Below, piece after piece: positions 22,398 through 31,963 of a DNA stretch of 32,234 bases. The position numbers and the translations under genes are program-made. Under the pieces are notes generated by a model that searched no databases, was not told the origin of the DNA, and was given only the letters and a program-made list of their open reading frames with translations. Source of the DNA: Spongospora subterranea (taxonomy: Eukaryota > Endomyxa > Phytomyxea > Plasmodiophorida > Plasmodiophoridae); assembly GCA_900404475.1 (NCBI GenBank), contig OUQQ01000171.1, forward strand, positions 1 through 32,234, in the 5' to 3' direction. Each line of letters starts with the position of its first letter. Position 1 is the stretch's first letter.

Positions 22398-23060
22398 AAT
22401 CCAGCAATAATATCAACCAATCTCGTCCTGAATCGATGTCGGTGCGGTAATTGGGCAGTTTGCTACAGTTGAGACATTCCAAGAGACAAAGAGGATGACG
22501 TAGTGTTTCCGACGATTATTCAAAGGGCCATGGTTTTTGTGAAGCCTTGTCGATGAGACCGTATCTTAAGGGTCGGTCGTCGTCCCTGATCATCAATACC
22601 CCCACATGGGCCGGTCGGCGGTGAGAGAGATCATAAGGATGGCACGAGAATCCACAGTCAGGTCCCCATCCTCCAGCACAATGTCGGAATCAAGAACCGC
22701 GATCGCTTTCACACCCAGGCAGGTCGAGCGTCGTTTAAAGCGGCAAAGTGACTGTCATTGTTTTGCGGGTCTTGATTCAACCTTGTGCCAAAGCATTCCT
22801 TGCCATTTCTCATGACTGATCCCGTTGGGGTTTTCACGAATAGCGACTGGAAAGATCGGTTTCGCATCCGACATTAATCCGCATCGGAATTAGCGATGCG
22901 GTTAACAGCAAACCATGCATTCCTGGTTTATAGACCATACCCCTAATGTGACCAATTTTTCCCCACCCGCAGCGGATCGAACAGCGAATCAGTGCCAAAA
23001 GCCAATGCACGAGTCGGCAAATAGATCTTTGCGAAAACCAAAGCATTCCTTCAGACTGGA
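22265..23060. repeat. Diverged inverted duplication (arms about 22265-22400 and 22930-23060)
   Basis: The plus strand at about 22275-22395 matches the minus strand of about 22935-23055 over roughly 110 bp, with an indel of about 15 bp and scattered substitutions. Shared landmarks are CGTGCATCGGCTTTTGGCA against CGTGCATTGGCTTTTGGCA, CGATCCG..GCGGG, and AAGAATTGGTCACATT against AAAAATTGGTCACATT. One frame reads DPLLDPMRE then AKNWSHS in the left arm and DSLFDPLRV then GKNWSH in the right, each with breaks. They look like two decayed copies of one coding segment in opposite orientation. Confidence 0.6.
22593..22754 (-). pseudogene. Coding fragment, unassigned
   Basis: An open minus-strand stretch with good third-position bias reads GVKAIAVLDSDIVLEDGDL, then SRAILMISLTADRPMWGY, ending in a stop. 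VLDSDIVLEDG is reminiscent of the DxD-like region of some glycosyltransferases, but this is too short to assign. No start codon or in-phase neighbouring exon was found. Confidence 0.3.
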
Positions 23061-23188
23061 AAACGTTCAATGTCCAAACGATCTTAACGCTATCGAATCA
23101 AGTCAACGTTGCTGGTGTTAGGGGTGTGCAAGGCGGCGCTGGTAGCTCATTATGGACCTATGGCCCGACGATGTTATACGCCAACACC

Positions 23189-23464
23189 TCAAACCAGCGT
23201 GCATTCGTGTCGATAGAGCGGGAACCTGGTAATGGGCAGCATCTCACTTAATGAGTGAGGAAATCGGCCATACAGACTGGACACCGACATGGCGTATTCC
23301 CGTACTCGCTCCCATACGACCATATTGTCTCCTATCAGCAAAAGATCGGTCGTATAGCGCGTCCCCTTCATCCTCCAACGAACCATAGCAGTGTTGGGAT
23401 CAACAACTGCTATGGTTCGCGTCAGCTGCCGTGATATCTCTGGCCTTTCTCGGCGCCATCCCAA
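23189..23464 (-). CDS. Unassigned coding fragment
   Basis: A 91-codon minus-strand frame with codon use like the real exons of this window. It reads TRTIAVVDPNTAMVRW, KGTRYTTDLLLIGDN, VWERVREYAMSVSSLYGRF and PHSLSEMLPITRFPLYRHE. A GT donor at the end of the open stretch and a CCCTAACACCAG acceptor about 80 nt downstream suggest it continues, but the next exon could not be fixed in phase. No family was recognised. It contains a 41-bp palindrome (23379-23419). Confidence 0.35.
   Translation of the reverse strand: MGWRRERPEISRQLTRTIAVVDPNTAMVRWRMKGTRYTTDLLLIGDNMVVWERVREYAMSVSSLYGRFPHSLSEMLPITRFPLYRHECTLV
23379..23419. repeat. 41-bp near-perfect palindrome
   Basis: CGAACCATAGCAGT (23379-23392) is the exact complement of 23406-23419. 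An inner GTTG/CAAC pair extends the stem to 18 bp with one bulged base and a 4-nt loop. Confidence 0.9.
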
Positions 23465-23617
23465 CAGCTTAACATCAGCTTTGGGACCTAATTACTTCCA
23501 GAACATTTCGTGGCCAAAAACCTGTGTAGGATCCGATGCATTCCATAGCGACCGGTACTCGTTGCCTAAAATAGTAGATTGTCGCTGATCACAACACTGA
23601 ATCTTCCTAAACGGGTT

Positions 23618-23878
23618 TCATTTTTTCGCCAATGACGTTTCAGGTCTGTAGGGCTGCGGTTGCAAGTGTTCACCTTTGTTTGAATCTCGAACTAGAGCAA
23701 TGTCTGTTTTCTTGACACAAACCAGGAAAACATCTTCTAATTTATATTCGGACAGCACTTGCCATAAGTGCACTGGCCTTGATGACCCAAAGAAACAACT
23801 CGAAATGACTTTCGTGGAGAACCCGTTCTCCAGCATGAGATGACTGTGTATGTCTATAAATGCCTTGCAATCAATCAT
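23618..23878 (-). CDS. Unassigned 86-codon frame
   Basis: The minus-strand frame reads IDIHSHLMLENGFSTKVISS, CFFGSSRPVHLWQVLSEYKL and DVFLVCVKKTDIALVRDSNK. The upstream sequence contains AREMLKKARKSDIVIG in a neighbouring frame, so an additional exon or a frame break is likely. The residue mix looks like a folded protein, but no family was recognised. Confidence 0.3.
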   Translation of the reverse strand: MIDCKAFIDIHSHLMLENGFSTKVISSCFFGSSRPVHLWQVLSEYKLEDVFLVCVKKTDIALVRDSNKGEHLQPQPYRPETSLAKK

Positions 23879-23980
23879 TGAGCGATCATTGGCCGATCAC
23901 AATATCGGATTTCCTCGCTTTTTTCAACATCTCTCGGGCACTAAACAGTCGGATCGGGTCGCATCATCTGTTGTTTTCAG

Positions 23981-24674
23981 ACGACTCTCTCGGTTTGGGT
24001 TTTGTGCACGGCAGCGACTGATTGGGATGTCTGGTGGGACATGGAGACGGCAATATGGGAAATATCTGAGACCAAAAAGGCAACGACAATACTGAAATCC
24101 TGGTCGACTGGAGTGACGCGAGTCGTTTGTCGTATAAACCAATTTATCATTAGCATAGTTCTTGCCTGACAGGATTTATCGGTTGATCTGGCCGTTGATC
24201 GCTATGCTGATTCAGAACAGCTTGGTCGCCCTGGTGTACGTTGCCCAAGACGCCTTCGCCGCAGGCACGATCTTCAGCGTCAGCTGGATCATAGATTTTA
24301 GTTTGTACTTGATGCGGCATCTTCAGGCCCATGACGTTTATCTCAGAAATGAGGTTGCTCAAGCGCAAGTTGATGGTCGAGACGGCACAGTTTGATTTTA
24401 TTTATCAGAATTTACTGAATAATGCAACTTAGATTGTGGCACTGACGAAAACCTCCCACAGTTCGTCATCCATGACCAGGACGGACTGTCGCCTCACTTA
24501 CAAAACAAGACCATTTCGACTCATATAGTTCACAAGACGGTGATTAGGCAAGGAGTAGGGTCTGTAGATCTTACATTAGGCTGTTCGAACATTGTCGCGG
24601 GATTCCAGTACGCTAAGGATTCCGACGACGTGAAACCGGTAATACCAGCAGCACGTCAATGTGACGCTGTCTAA
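23981..24674 (+). CDS. Membrane protein of unknown family, 3' exons only
   Basis: Four exons join in phase: 23981-24102, 24173-24375, 24433-24539 and 24609-24674, giving 165 codons to a stop. The first begins right after a TTTTCAG acceptor, so the gene continues upstream, but earlier exons could not be fixed; a hydrophobic stretch at 23401-23470 (WFASAAVISLAFLGA) is a candidate. The second exon holds two hydrophobic spans, LIWPLIAMLIQNSLVALVYV and GTIFSVSWIIDFSLYL. The hydrophilic tail that follows ends PAARQCDAV. Third positions in this exon are strongly C/G-rich, which supports the plus strand against the overlapping minus-strand frame. No family was recognised. A multi-pass protein with a cytoplasmic tail fits the pattern. 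Confidence 0.5.
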
Positions 24675-25220
24675 CCTAGCCGGCCATTAGCTCCCACCTA
24701 AAGCAAACCGCCCTCCAGCAGTCGCTCGTTGTTCCTGTTGATCTCGTCTTCTGCCATCATCCTCAGGGCCATCACAATGCAGTTGTATAATAAAGAGGGA
24801 ACCCCCTTACTGGAGTTGGGCAAGTCACTGTAGTGAAAGCCAGCACGTGACACGTTAGTAACCAATTAACGGCCATCAGTCAGTATCATGAGTTGGGCAA
24901 GTGACTGGCGCAAGAGCCAGCATGTGGAGTTGTGCAAGTGACTGAAGTGAGAGCCAGCACGTAACCCAATCAACGGCCATCAGTCAGTATCATGCAGATT
25001 TTGGCTCATGAAGGTGTCGTGGGAAGGGTGTTTGTGGTACGGTATTGCCATAAATCAGAGCGAATTCAAACTGAACATGATGGTACCTGAACCCGGCACG
25101 GCGGATCGGGATCGACATGAGTTGACCTGCAGACCATCCATTGCCCGAAGTTTCTTATATACCTACAGCTTTTGATTTGCCAAGACCATGGTCCCAAAGT
25201 AGAAGGCTGATTTCAGCAAG
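24675..25220. other. Intergenic, carries direct repeats
   Basis: No coding region was recognised. The main structure is the repeat array at 24813-24993; the rest is unique sequence with no motif I can name. Confidence 0.5.
24813..24993 (+). repeat. Imperfect direct repeats with GAGTTGGGCAAGTSACTG core
   Basis: Three copies start at 24813, 24890 and 24927. Copies 1 and 3 (77 and 67 bp) share the core, GAGAGCCAGCACGT-like middle and the end GGCCATCAGTCAGTATCAT. Copy 2 is truncated at 37 bp. The arrangement suggests tandem duplication followed by deletion. Confidence 0.85.
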
Positions 25221-25493
25221 TTGAGACTGTTTCAGCTTTTGGACTGCATACCGGTGATGGCGCACACATATGATGTCGCAGTTCAGACGGAACTTTCTGG
25301 TCAGGCTTTCGCAACTCTTTCAGCCAAGTTTATCATCAATAGTGTGCGTGGGCTTCTTGGATTGCTTGGAATAGTTGACAGCACCATCTCAGCTGGCGAC
25401 AAATGGCCAGTTGGAAACCTGATCTGTATCAGGAATGGACAACTATTTTATGATCAGCAGAGGCAGTTTGCAGGGAGAAACCTATCGATCTAG
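25221..25493 (+). CDS. Unassigned frame, possibly frameshifted
   Basis: A 90-codon plus-strand frame reads VQTELSGQAFATLSAKF, NSVRGLLGLLGIVDSTISAG and WPVGNLICIRNGQLFYDQQ with normal codon use. Beyond its end, a different frame continues plausibly (GETYRSRIVIFGSKGKSIS, to about 25555), so a +1 break or an unrecognised intron is likely. No family was recognised. It lies just upstream of a transposase remnant and could belong to the same element. Confidence 0.3.
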   Translation: MRLFQLLDCIPVMAHTYDVAVQTELSGQAFATLSAKFIINSVRGLLGLLGIVDSTISAGDKWPVGNLICIRNGQLFYDQQRQFAGRNLSI

Positions 25494-25589
25494 AATTGTC
25501 ATCTTTGGGTCCAAGGGCAAGAGCATCTCACCGCTGCTAGACGATTCGCTTTGAGAAACTTGCATTGCACTGCAAGAACGTTGTCAGTG

Positions 25590-25790
25590 AGATACGTCGT
25601 ACCTGATATCTCGAACCCGCATCGGCGCGAAGAGACAGGAAGCACTGCGTAAAGACATTGAGCGCGCATTCGGCGTATGCAATCGCCCTTTGCGATGTCG
25701 ATATTAACAACCCCTTGCCGGCTTCTCGATAGATCGTTATCACGAAAAATTCTGCACCATGTTTCACTACATACTATTTGAAAATGGTAA
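25590..25790 (+). mobile_element. PIF/Harbinger-type DDE transposase remnant (C-terminal part)
   Basis: The plus strand encodes RQEALRKDIERAFGVC (about 25633-25680), matching the third catalytic block (RxxxExAFG-like) of Harbinger transposases. It follows a DISNPHR stretch. After a frame change it continues with ILTTPCRLLDRSLSRKILH (about 25703-25760), the place where the family has a conserved helix before its C-terminal LHN motif. Frame breaks and stops show it is dead. Confidence 0.6.
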
Positions 25791-26175
25791 AGGATTGCAA
25801 GGAGAGTTGCCATGATCCACGTGCACTCGAATCGCAGGAGGCTGTCTTCTCGGAACTTGTACGAATTACCGCACTTGTCTAAAAGGGTAGAAGGATTGTT
25901 TTAAGAGGTATTTTTCTTCTTGGTTTCTATAACGCGGTCCTCACAACTTGAATGACCTGAAAATGCTCAAGCGTAGCCAGATTGCAAAATTAGCCTATCA
26001 GAGGTGGGCGCCAATGTCAAAGACGTGGTGCTAGTCTTTTCTTAACCATAGCTTTAAGAGCTTCGTGCTGCTGGCAACAAAAGCAACTTGTCATTGACAG
26101 CTCAGATCCATCTCTGAATGACAATTATGAACGTAAAAGACCGTCGAGCAATACTATTTATTTTCACAAACGGCG
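25791..26175. other. No gene recognised
   Basis: Sequence between the transposase remnant and the F-box-like frame. Short open frames only, with no motif. Confidence 0.4.
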
Positions 26176-26421
26176 CTAGGACGGTCGAAATACGATCTGG
26201 TGTATCTGACCTTCGTACACGATGTATTCATCCCGTTGTGTGAGAATTGGCGTCGGCAGGTTCTGTCTATACTTGATCCATTTTGACGCCTCGTACTTGC
26301 AATGTGCTTCATTGAGTCTTGAGCAAACACCTTGCAGAGGGAATGGACAGCGACAAACACCCCAATCGTTAGCGAACGCGGCCACAATCGCGAGCACATC
26401 GTCTGGTAGTTGGTCAATCAT
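26176..26421 (-). CDS. Small F-box-like protein
   Basis: A single frame of 81 codons with an ATG. It starts MIDQLPDDVLAIVAAFANDW and continues PLQGVCSRLNEAH, which follows the F-box pattern LPDDVL..I...........L..VCR.WN. Codon use is like that of neighbouring real exons (GTG GCC GCG TTC). F-box proteins recruit targets to SCF ubiquitin ligases through Skp1. A substrate-binding repeat region is missing, since only about 40 residues follow the box, so it may be a truncated copy or the first exon of a longer gene. A different minus-strand frame over the same bases is a shadow. Confidence 0.45.
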   Translation of the reverse strand: MIDQLPDDVLAIVAAFANDWGVCRCPFPLQGVCSRLNEAHCKYEASKWIKYRQNLPTPILTQRDEYIVYEGQIHQIVFRPS

Positions 26422-26868
26422 GTTTGGGAGATCAATAAGACAATGACCAGCCAGGTATCAGTTCTGCCTTTGACTGTTCGCAGAAATAACGGCCGACCCA
26501 TGGCCCATGAGATGATCGGTCGACATGAGACGACTTAGCTGGGTGAATTGTTTGGCCGAGTTGCCACGAAATATGTGTGTGATCTATATTTATATCTCGT
26601 CTCCTAATATTAATAATGAAAGTTAGTTCAACAACATATCCGTTACCGTCATTGTGCTTTGAGTCGAACACTAGATCAAGAGGATAACAGCGCAAACCCG
26701 AAAGGAAATAGAGTACAGACAAGAGCACATTTGGCTACAGTATGTGCAGTCTATGCCTGCAACATGAAATCAACAACAATTTATTAAGAACACTAAGAGA
26801 ATAGTCATAGAGAAGAGAAAATGACATAAAGAATAGAAAAAGCTTATCCATTTACTATAACGATTGTG
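26422..26868. other. No gene recognised
   Basis: Spacer between the F-box-like frame and the Harbinger-like remnant. A minus-strand 98-codon frame (26432-26728) has no recognisable motif. The stretch 26760-26850 is purine-rich and AT-rich. Confidence 0.4.
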
Positions 26869-27460
26869 TCATCCACCGTCACTGTTGAGACCAAGGAAGT
26901 TGTTTCCGTTGCAAACACAAAATTCACGCAGCGTCATCAAGAATTTGACAGAATGGAACATTGATGGAGTATTTGGACCCGTTTGTTCATGTTCACTGTA
27001 TCTATTGTACAATTGTTCGATGATGTCATTGAAACAAGTGTTTTCATCACCAGCGATTGGAGCGTCATGGCCCTTGGCAATGCTCCGCTCGGTCCACCGT
27101 AGCACTAAAACCGTTCCATTAAACAGGTGATCGTCGTTCACTCACTACCATCTTCAGCCGTTTTCTTCATGAAAGTCGGCCAGTTGGGGTAAACGCTGTC
27201 CATCAGAAGATATGACATGTCAGAATCAATTTCGATAAGAGATGAACTATGTTGTGTTTTCAGCTTTGACAAGCGCATTGAAACGAGGCATTCCCTGGAC
27301 GCCAATGGGGAACCGTTCGCAGTTCGATGCATCAACGGTCGTCATCTGGGACAGTGCCAAGGATGTCGCTGCCTGTAAATTAAAGAAGGGTATCATTTCT
27401 GTATCATCGCTCCAAACTGGTCAACACGAGCCTCAGATACTTCAACTTCTGCGTCGTCAT
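26869..27460 (-). mobile_element. PIF/Harbinger-like transposase remnant (or domesticated short gene)
   Basis: The minus strand encodes SYLLMDSVYPNWPTFMKK (about 27165-27220), close to the second catalytic block of Harbinger/DDE_Tnp_4 transposases (YYLxDGIYPxWxTF). Two readings exist. As a dead element the frame is broken at TAG codons. As a gene, four exons (27428-27460, 27314-27372, 27149-27246, 26869-27104) join in phase to 141 codons plus stop, ending FLGLNSDGG. The donors for the second and third introns are weak or ambiguous. The third catalytic block is not found downstream, so transposition activity is not expected. Confidence 0.5.
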
Positions 27461-27518
27461 GTTTCTGGCTGACTATGATATTTTGGCGTCTGGACCTCGG
27501 GTTTAGTTAGATCGCAAG

Positions 27519-27899
27519 TCATTCCACTACGGGACTGACTAGAAACTCGCAACACGTCCTCGAAGGCGAAAGAGGTCTCTTTCGGTACGATTCCCTATGA
27601 AGAACGAGCGCCGTGGACGTGATGTCGTCGTCATTGGCCTCTTTCATTTCTTTCACTGCTGCAATAAACTCCAACGAAACAGCCCTCTTCCTCATGTGGC
27701 CCCAAAGGCTGAATCCTGACCAAAATTCAGCCATGACCAGGTCAGCTTCCTCGGAGAAAGATAAAAGTCCACGTTGACGCTTTTCTGATGCGTTTGGTGA
27801 CTGCTGTACTGTATGGGGCAACGGAAACCCGAGGAAGCTCTTGCTGCTGTGTTTGAATCGTACAAAAATTTGAGTACTGGATATCCATGCAGTCCACAA
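27519..27899 (-). pseudogene. Open frame probably belonging to the Harbinger-like element
   Basis: A 126-codon minus-strand frame reads SFSEEADLVMAEFWSGFSLW, EFIAAVKEMKEANDDDIT and STALVLHRESYRKRPLSPSR. It lies immediately upstream of the DSVYPNW fragment on the same strand. An acidic stretch followed by a basic one is common at the N terminus of Harbinger proteins. There is no firm motif, so the link rests on position. Confidence 0.3.
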
Positions 27900-28601
27900 A
27901 ATAAATTCGAAAAGACGAATTTTTTGCGGAGCTCACTGGACACGAACTACATACCGCCACATTAATCATGTGATCGACACAAGAAAACTTTCCATGTCTT
28001 CTGTTTCAGATGGAAGGTGTCTCTTTCGCTCAGTAGAACTTCATCATAGACACTGGTGTTAGTAGGCAACAATTTCTCAAAAATTATGTAGTTGATGCTG
28101 ATGATGTTCTTTGAATTTAATTCAATAAATGGGGGCAACAAATACTACCTGGAAGAGGTTGTTTATGGGCTCTTGCATTGCAAAAATCATCACCCATTTG
28201 ACCAGCTCTCCACGTCAAAATTTGTGAAAGCGCCTCGATCACAATAGTACAGGAAGGTTAGCGTCACAAACCACCAACATAGATGCACCTCTCGTGTTTC
28301 CTTACTCTTACGAAAACAACCTTAGTCTCCACTTGAAAAGACCCCAATTTGATGGCGCTTTGTTACTGGAAAACTGCGGAGCGCGAAAAAAAAAATCAAA
28401 GCTCGACTGTTGGGGAACCAAAGGGTTTCTGACTGGGCTGTCCAGACTTGAGCGCCAGAAATGACATTACACATGGGAAACAATACAAAATTTGCGTACG
28501 GACAAAGATGGCGGATACGGCTCGCTAGGAGTGGCGATGTGCAATCGCATTACTGTAGGTATCTAGACAGGGTACGTCGCTCGCATTGTCAAACAAGACC
28601 A
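27900..28601. promoter_or_regulatory. Spacer and promoter region of the ABCG gene
   Basis: No recognised gene. A poly-A run lies at 28387-28396. The ABCG frame is open upstream of the chosen ATG to 28461, so the 3' end of this stretch may be coding if an earlier ATG is used. Confidence 0.45.
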
Positions 28602-31600
28602 ATGTTCAGTAGGGCATTGGTATTTGCGGGTGTGAACGGCAAATATTTTCAAAACAGCCTATGGCCATCGGTTTTCGTCTTGATTGTAATATTAGCTTCA
28701 GCGACTTCGTACGCTGAAAGCGGTGTAACTACCAAAACGTTTGTCTAATGATGCTCGTATATTTTGACATCTGGTCATCAACTGATGTTTACAGGTGCGC
28801 CCATGCTTTACTATACTGTCTCAATGATGGAATAATGGCTGAGGAAGACTGTCTCGCAACAGTACCCTTCGAAGCTGCCAAATACGGGATGATGGCTAGA
28901 TGCTCCTGCACTGATGCTTTTTCGGGTATATAACTGTGTAATTGAACAGAGGGTTTAATGACGTTGCTGTTTTTCAGGCTCTAACTGCTCAATACCGGTC
29001 TCAAAGAGAATTTGTGGGCCATCAAAATTTTTGGATTCCAGTTTTACTACCATGAATGGGCCCCAGCAAATTGAATGTCAAATAAAGAGGCCGGACGCAC
29101 CAGAGCCAAGGTCCAACTTGTTGGTCAGCGAGATTCAATCCCTTCGCGATCATTCTGTTCAGATGGTTGTTGATTGGCTTTCCGGTACACTTAAATTGAG
29201 CATTACTTCTCGAATTCAGGAGCCGGGCAGCGGCACAGTTACAAGGATCTTCAATGGAATCGCTAACAGATCTCCCAATTGGCTCGTCACGAGGTTAAGA
29301 AACGCGATACAAAGTGTGCAATCTCCGAGAGCAATTCAAAATATTTTTTCAAGCGCAAGGAACAGGATTCCAAATCAGAAACAGCCTCCATACGGACCCG
29401 TTGTGGTTATTGCGTCGTGCGATTGGAAAGAGTGCGTCCTTACGGGCAACGAAGCCGTTTGTGAAAGTGTCCAGTGCTTCGATGTCAAAGGACGATCGTC
29501 ATTCGAAGCGTTGAATGCAGCGTTACAAGAATCCGCGACTCTCAGAATCAAATTGGATACCTCTTCCATTGAGTTGTCAGACCTATTTACTCTGAACGCT
29601 TGTGAAGCAGGGACCTGCTTCGACAAACCACTTAAATGCCAAGGAATTTTCTCGCTTACAGTGCTAGCTCCGCTCTTCGCTACATTCTTGCTTGCTACAG
29701 TACTTATCTTGGTATTCTTTGTTCACAGAGAAGTGCATCATCCGCCTTCCGCTATTGTTGCTGCCAAAAATTCAAAAGAAAAAAGCAAGGGAAAGACTAT
29801 TTACAGCAGCAAAACCAAGTCTGGTGCTAACAAAGGCCAATTTCCTATTGGGCTTGCATGGTACAACATTTCATTTTCTCTGCCGAGGTCAGGTCCTATA
29901 TGGGCAACAAAGAGGCCACCTGTGTCAACGATTCTTCACAATTGCTCCGGTGTTGTTCGCTCTGGAGAGATGGTTGCTATTGTGGGTCCTTCTGGAGCGG
30001 GAAAGTCGACGCTATTAGATATTATTGCGGGCTTACATAAGAAGGTGCCATGCTGTGGTTCATATTTCTGTTGGCAAAAAAATGCTGATTTGGTTTTCAG
30101 GGTACTTTGATTGGCACTGTCAGCTTGACAGGACCAATGCGAAATGAGTTTCCGTTGTGTCACCTGTTGTCATATGTGGTACAAGCAGATCACAATTTGA
30201 GCGCCATAACGGTGTGGGAAACTTTGCAGTTTAGTGCCAGAAGCAGGCTTCCTCGAAGCCTGTCGAACCGTGATATTTTGTCTCGAGTAATCAACATCCT
30301 GGAATTAGTTGGACTATCGCATGTAGCAACATCTATTGTCGGCACGCCGGAATGCGGTGGAATTAGCGGTGGGGAACGTCGCCGATTGGCAGTTGGAGGT
30401 TTGTTTTGGTTTTCTTCTCATCACTTCATTTTCACAGTTTCTCAGTTGAATTGATTGCCGAGCCAAGAGTTCTTCTGCTTGATGAGATAACATCTGGACT
30501 TGATTCATTCTACGCTGCTTCCATGTTACGACTTCTCCGCAACATTGCTTCTCAAACAGGAATGGCGATTCTTCTGACTATTCATCAGCCTCCTGCCTCG
30601 GTATTCCCATTGTTCGACAGCATAATACTTATGGCAAATAACGGTCATACGGCGTACCAAGGTAGTACATTGTAATCAACATATGCCGCAATTCATTATC
30701 TGTTGTTAGGCCCACCTCAGTCTGCTCTGAATTTCGTTCAACAAATTCAAAACCCGGGATGCCCAGTTCCGCCAAGGGCAAATCCATTCGAGTATCTGAT
30801 CAGCAGTCTTACCGGGTCGGATAATGATCAACTTCTTGAGTCGTATAGGAGTTCCATCGCATACTCGAACCTTATCACAGAAGTTGAATCTCTTACGTCG
30901 TCGGCTGAAAATGCATCAGTAACTCCTGGCGCTATTGGAAATGGAATTGCGGATCCGTCCACTCAAACGGCGGCTACTCACATTTCGCAAGAGGTGGGAT
31001 CTCCCAGATCGACAGCAGGTGCGGTTCCTGTTGCTGGTAACCCCTCTGCAAAGAAAAGCGGTGCAAGAGCACATCGGCAGCGCCTTTCTTATTGGGAGCA
31101 AATATGTCTTCTCACTCGTCGATCACTTCGCGTTGTCGCTCGTGATCCTGCACTATTGGTTCTTTATAATCTTGTGACTGTTGTGATCGCTCTTTTCTCT
31201 GGTTTTACATTCTGGCTCCTTAATTTAGACGTCAGTGGCGTTCAAAACCGGATAGGGTTTGCATTCTGCTCCATTATTGTCCAGTCCTTATTATCGTTGA
31301 CGTCCATCGATCTATTTGTAACAGAACGTATATTATTTGAACGCGAAACTCGCGCTGGTTGCTATTCTGCTCTTCCCTACTTCATTTCAAAACTTGTTGT
31401 TGATGTTATCCCTTTTCGGATTATTCCATCTCTCTTGTTTTCATGCATCACTTACTATATGGCTGGCCTACAACCTGACATCATTCATTTCTTCATATTC
31501 ACCGGGACGCTTATCCTCTGTAATTGCGTCGCTGGAGCTTCAATATTTGCAATTTCCACCGCTTCAGGTGACATCAAGTCGGCAAATCTAATCGGTGTCA

Positions 31601-31938
31601 CGTATTTCATGTTCAATATCGTATTTGGTGGCGCTTTCATATCGAAAGCAGGCAAAAGTGATCTCAGTGCGTTCTTGTCATTTTTCTCGTTCTTCCATTA
31701 TGCGTTCGGAGTCCTTCTTTCTAATGAGTTTAGGGGTTTGGATTTCTTCCTCAATCTAAACATGTTGCCTGGCAGCGATGAAAGTACTCTTGGAATAGAA
31801 ATGTCTGGGGAAAGGTTGCTTCAGCAGCTTAGCTGGGAAACAGACGTGATGCTCCTTAACCCACTAGTGCTGGGCGGAATGCTGGTATTCTTTCATGTAT
31901 TCGCCTTCACCATGCTTAAAATCGCGCAGCGCCGATAA
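28602..31938 (+). CDS. ABCG-family half-transporter with EGF-like ectodomain (Adp1-like)
   Basis: Six exons, 28602-28738, 28795-28925, 28978-30044, 30101-30398, 30446-30661 and 30710-31938, give 1025 codons plus stop, close to yeast Adp1. A signal peptide (WPSVFVLIVILASATSYA) leads into a cysteine-containing ectodomain with the EGF-type fingerprint CSCTDAFSGSNC. A first membrane span, VLAPLFATFLLATVLILVFF, follows at about 305-330. The ABC domain has Walker A GPSGAGKST, signature ISGGERRR, Walker B VLLLDE, D-loop SGLDS and switch TIHQPP. The C-terminal ABC2-type membrane domain contains about six spans, for example LVTVVIALFSGFTFWLL and VLGGMLVFFHVFAFTML. It should be an ATP-driven exporter or lipid mover in a cellular membrane, working as a dimer; the substrate is unknown. 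An in-frame ATG at 28461 is an alternative start but would place 47 polar residues before the signal peptide. Confidence 0.92.
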
Positions 31939-31963
31939 AATAAAATAAATCCACTACAATGTT

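Noticed and set aside
24150..24368. Minus-strand 72-codon frame
   Set aside because: Third-position C/G bias and membrane-span pattern favour the overlapping plus-strand exon.
24813..24993. CRISPR-like array
   Set aside because: Only three unequal copies, no unique spacers of constant length, and the genome is eukaryotic.
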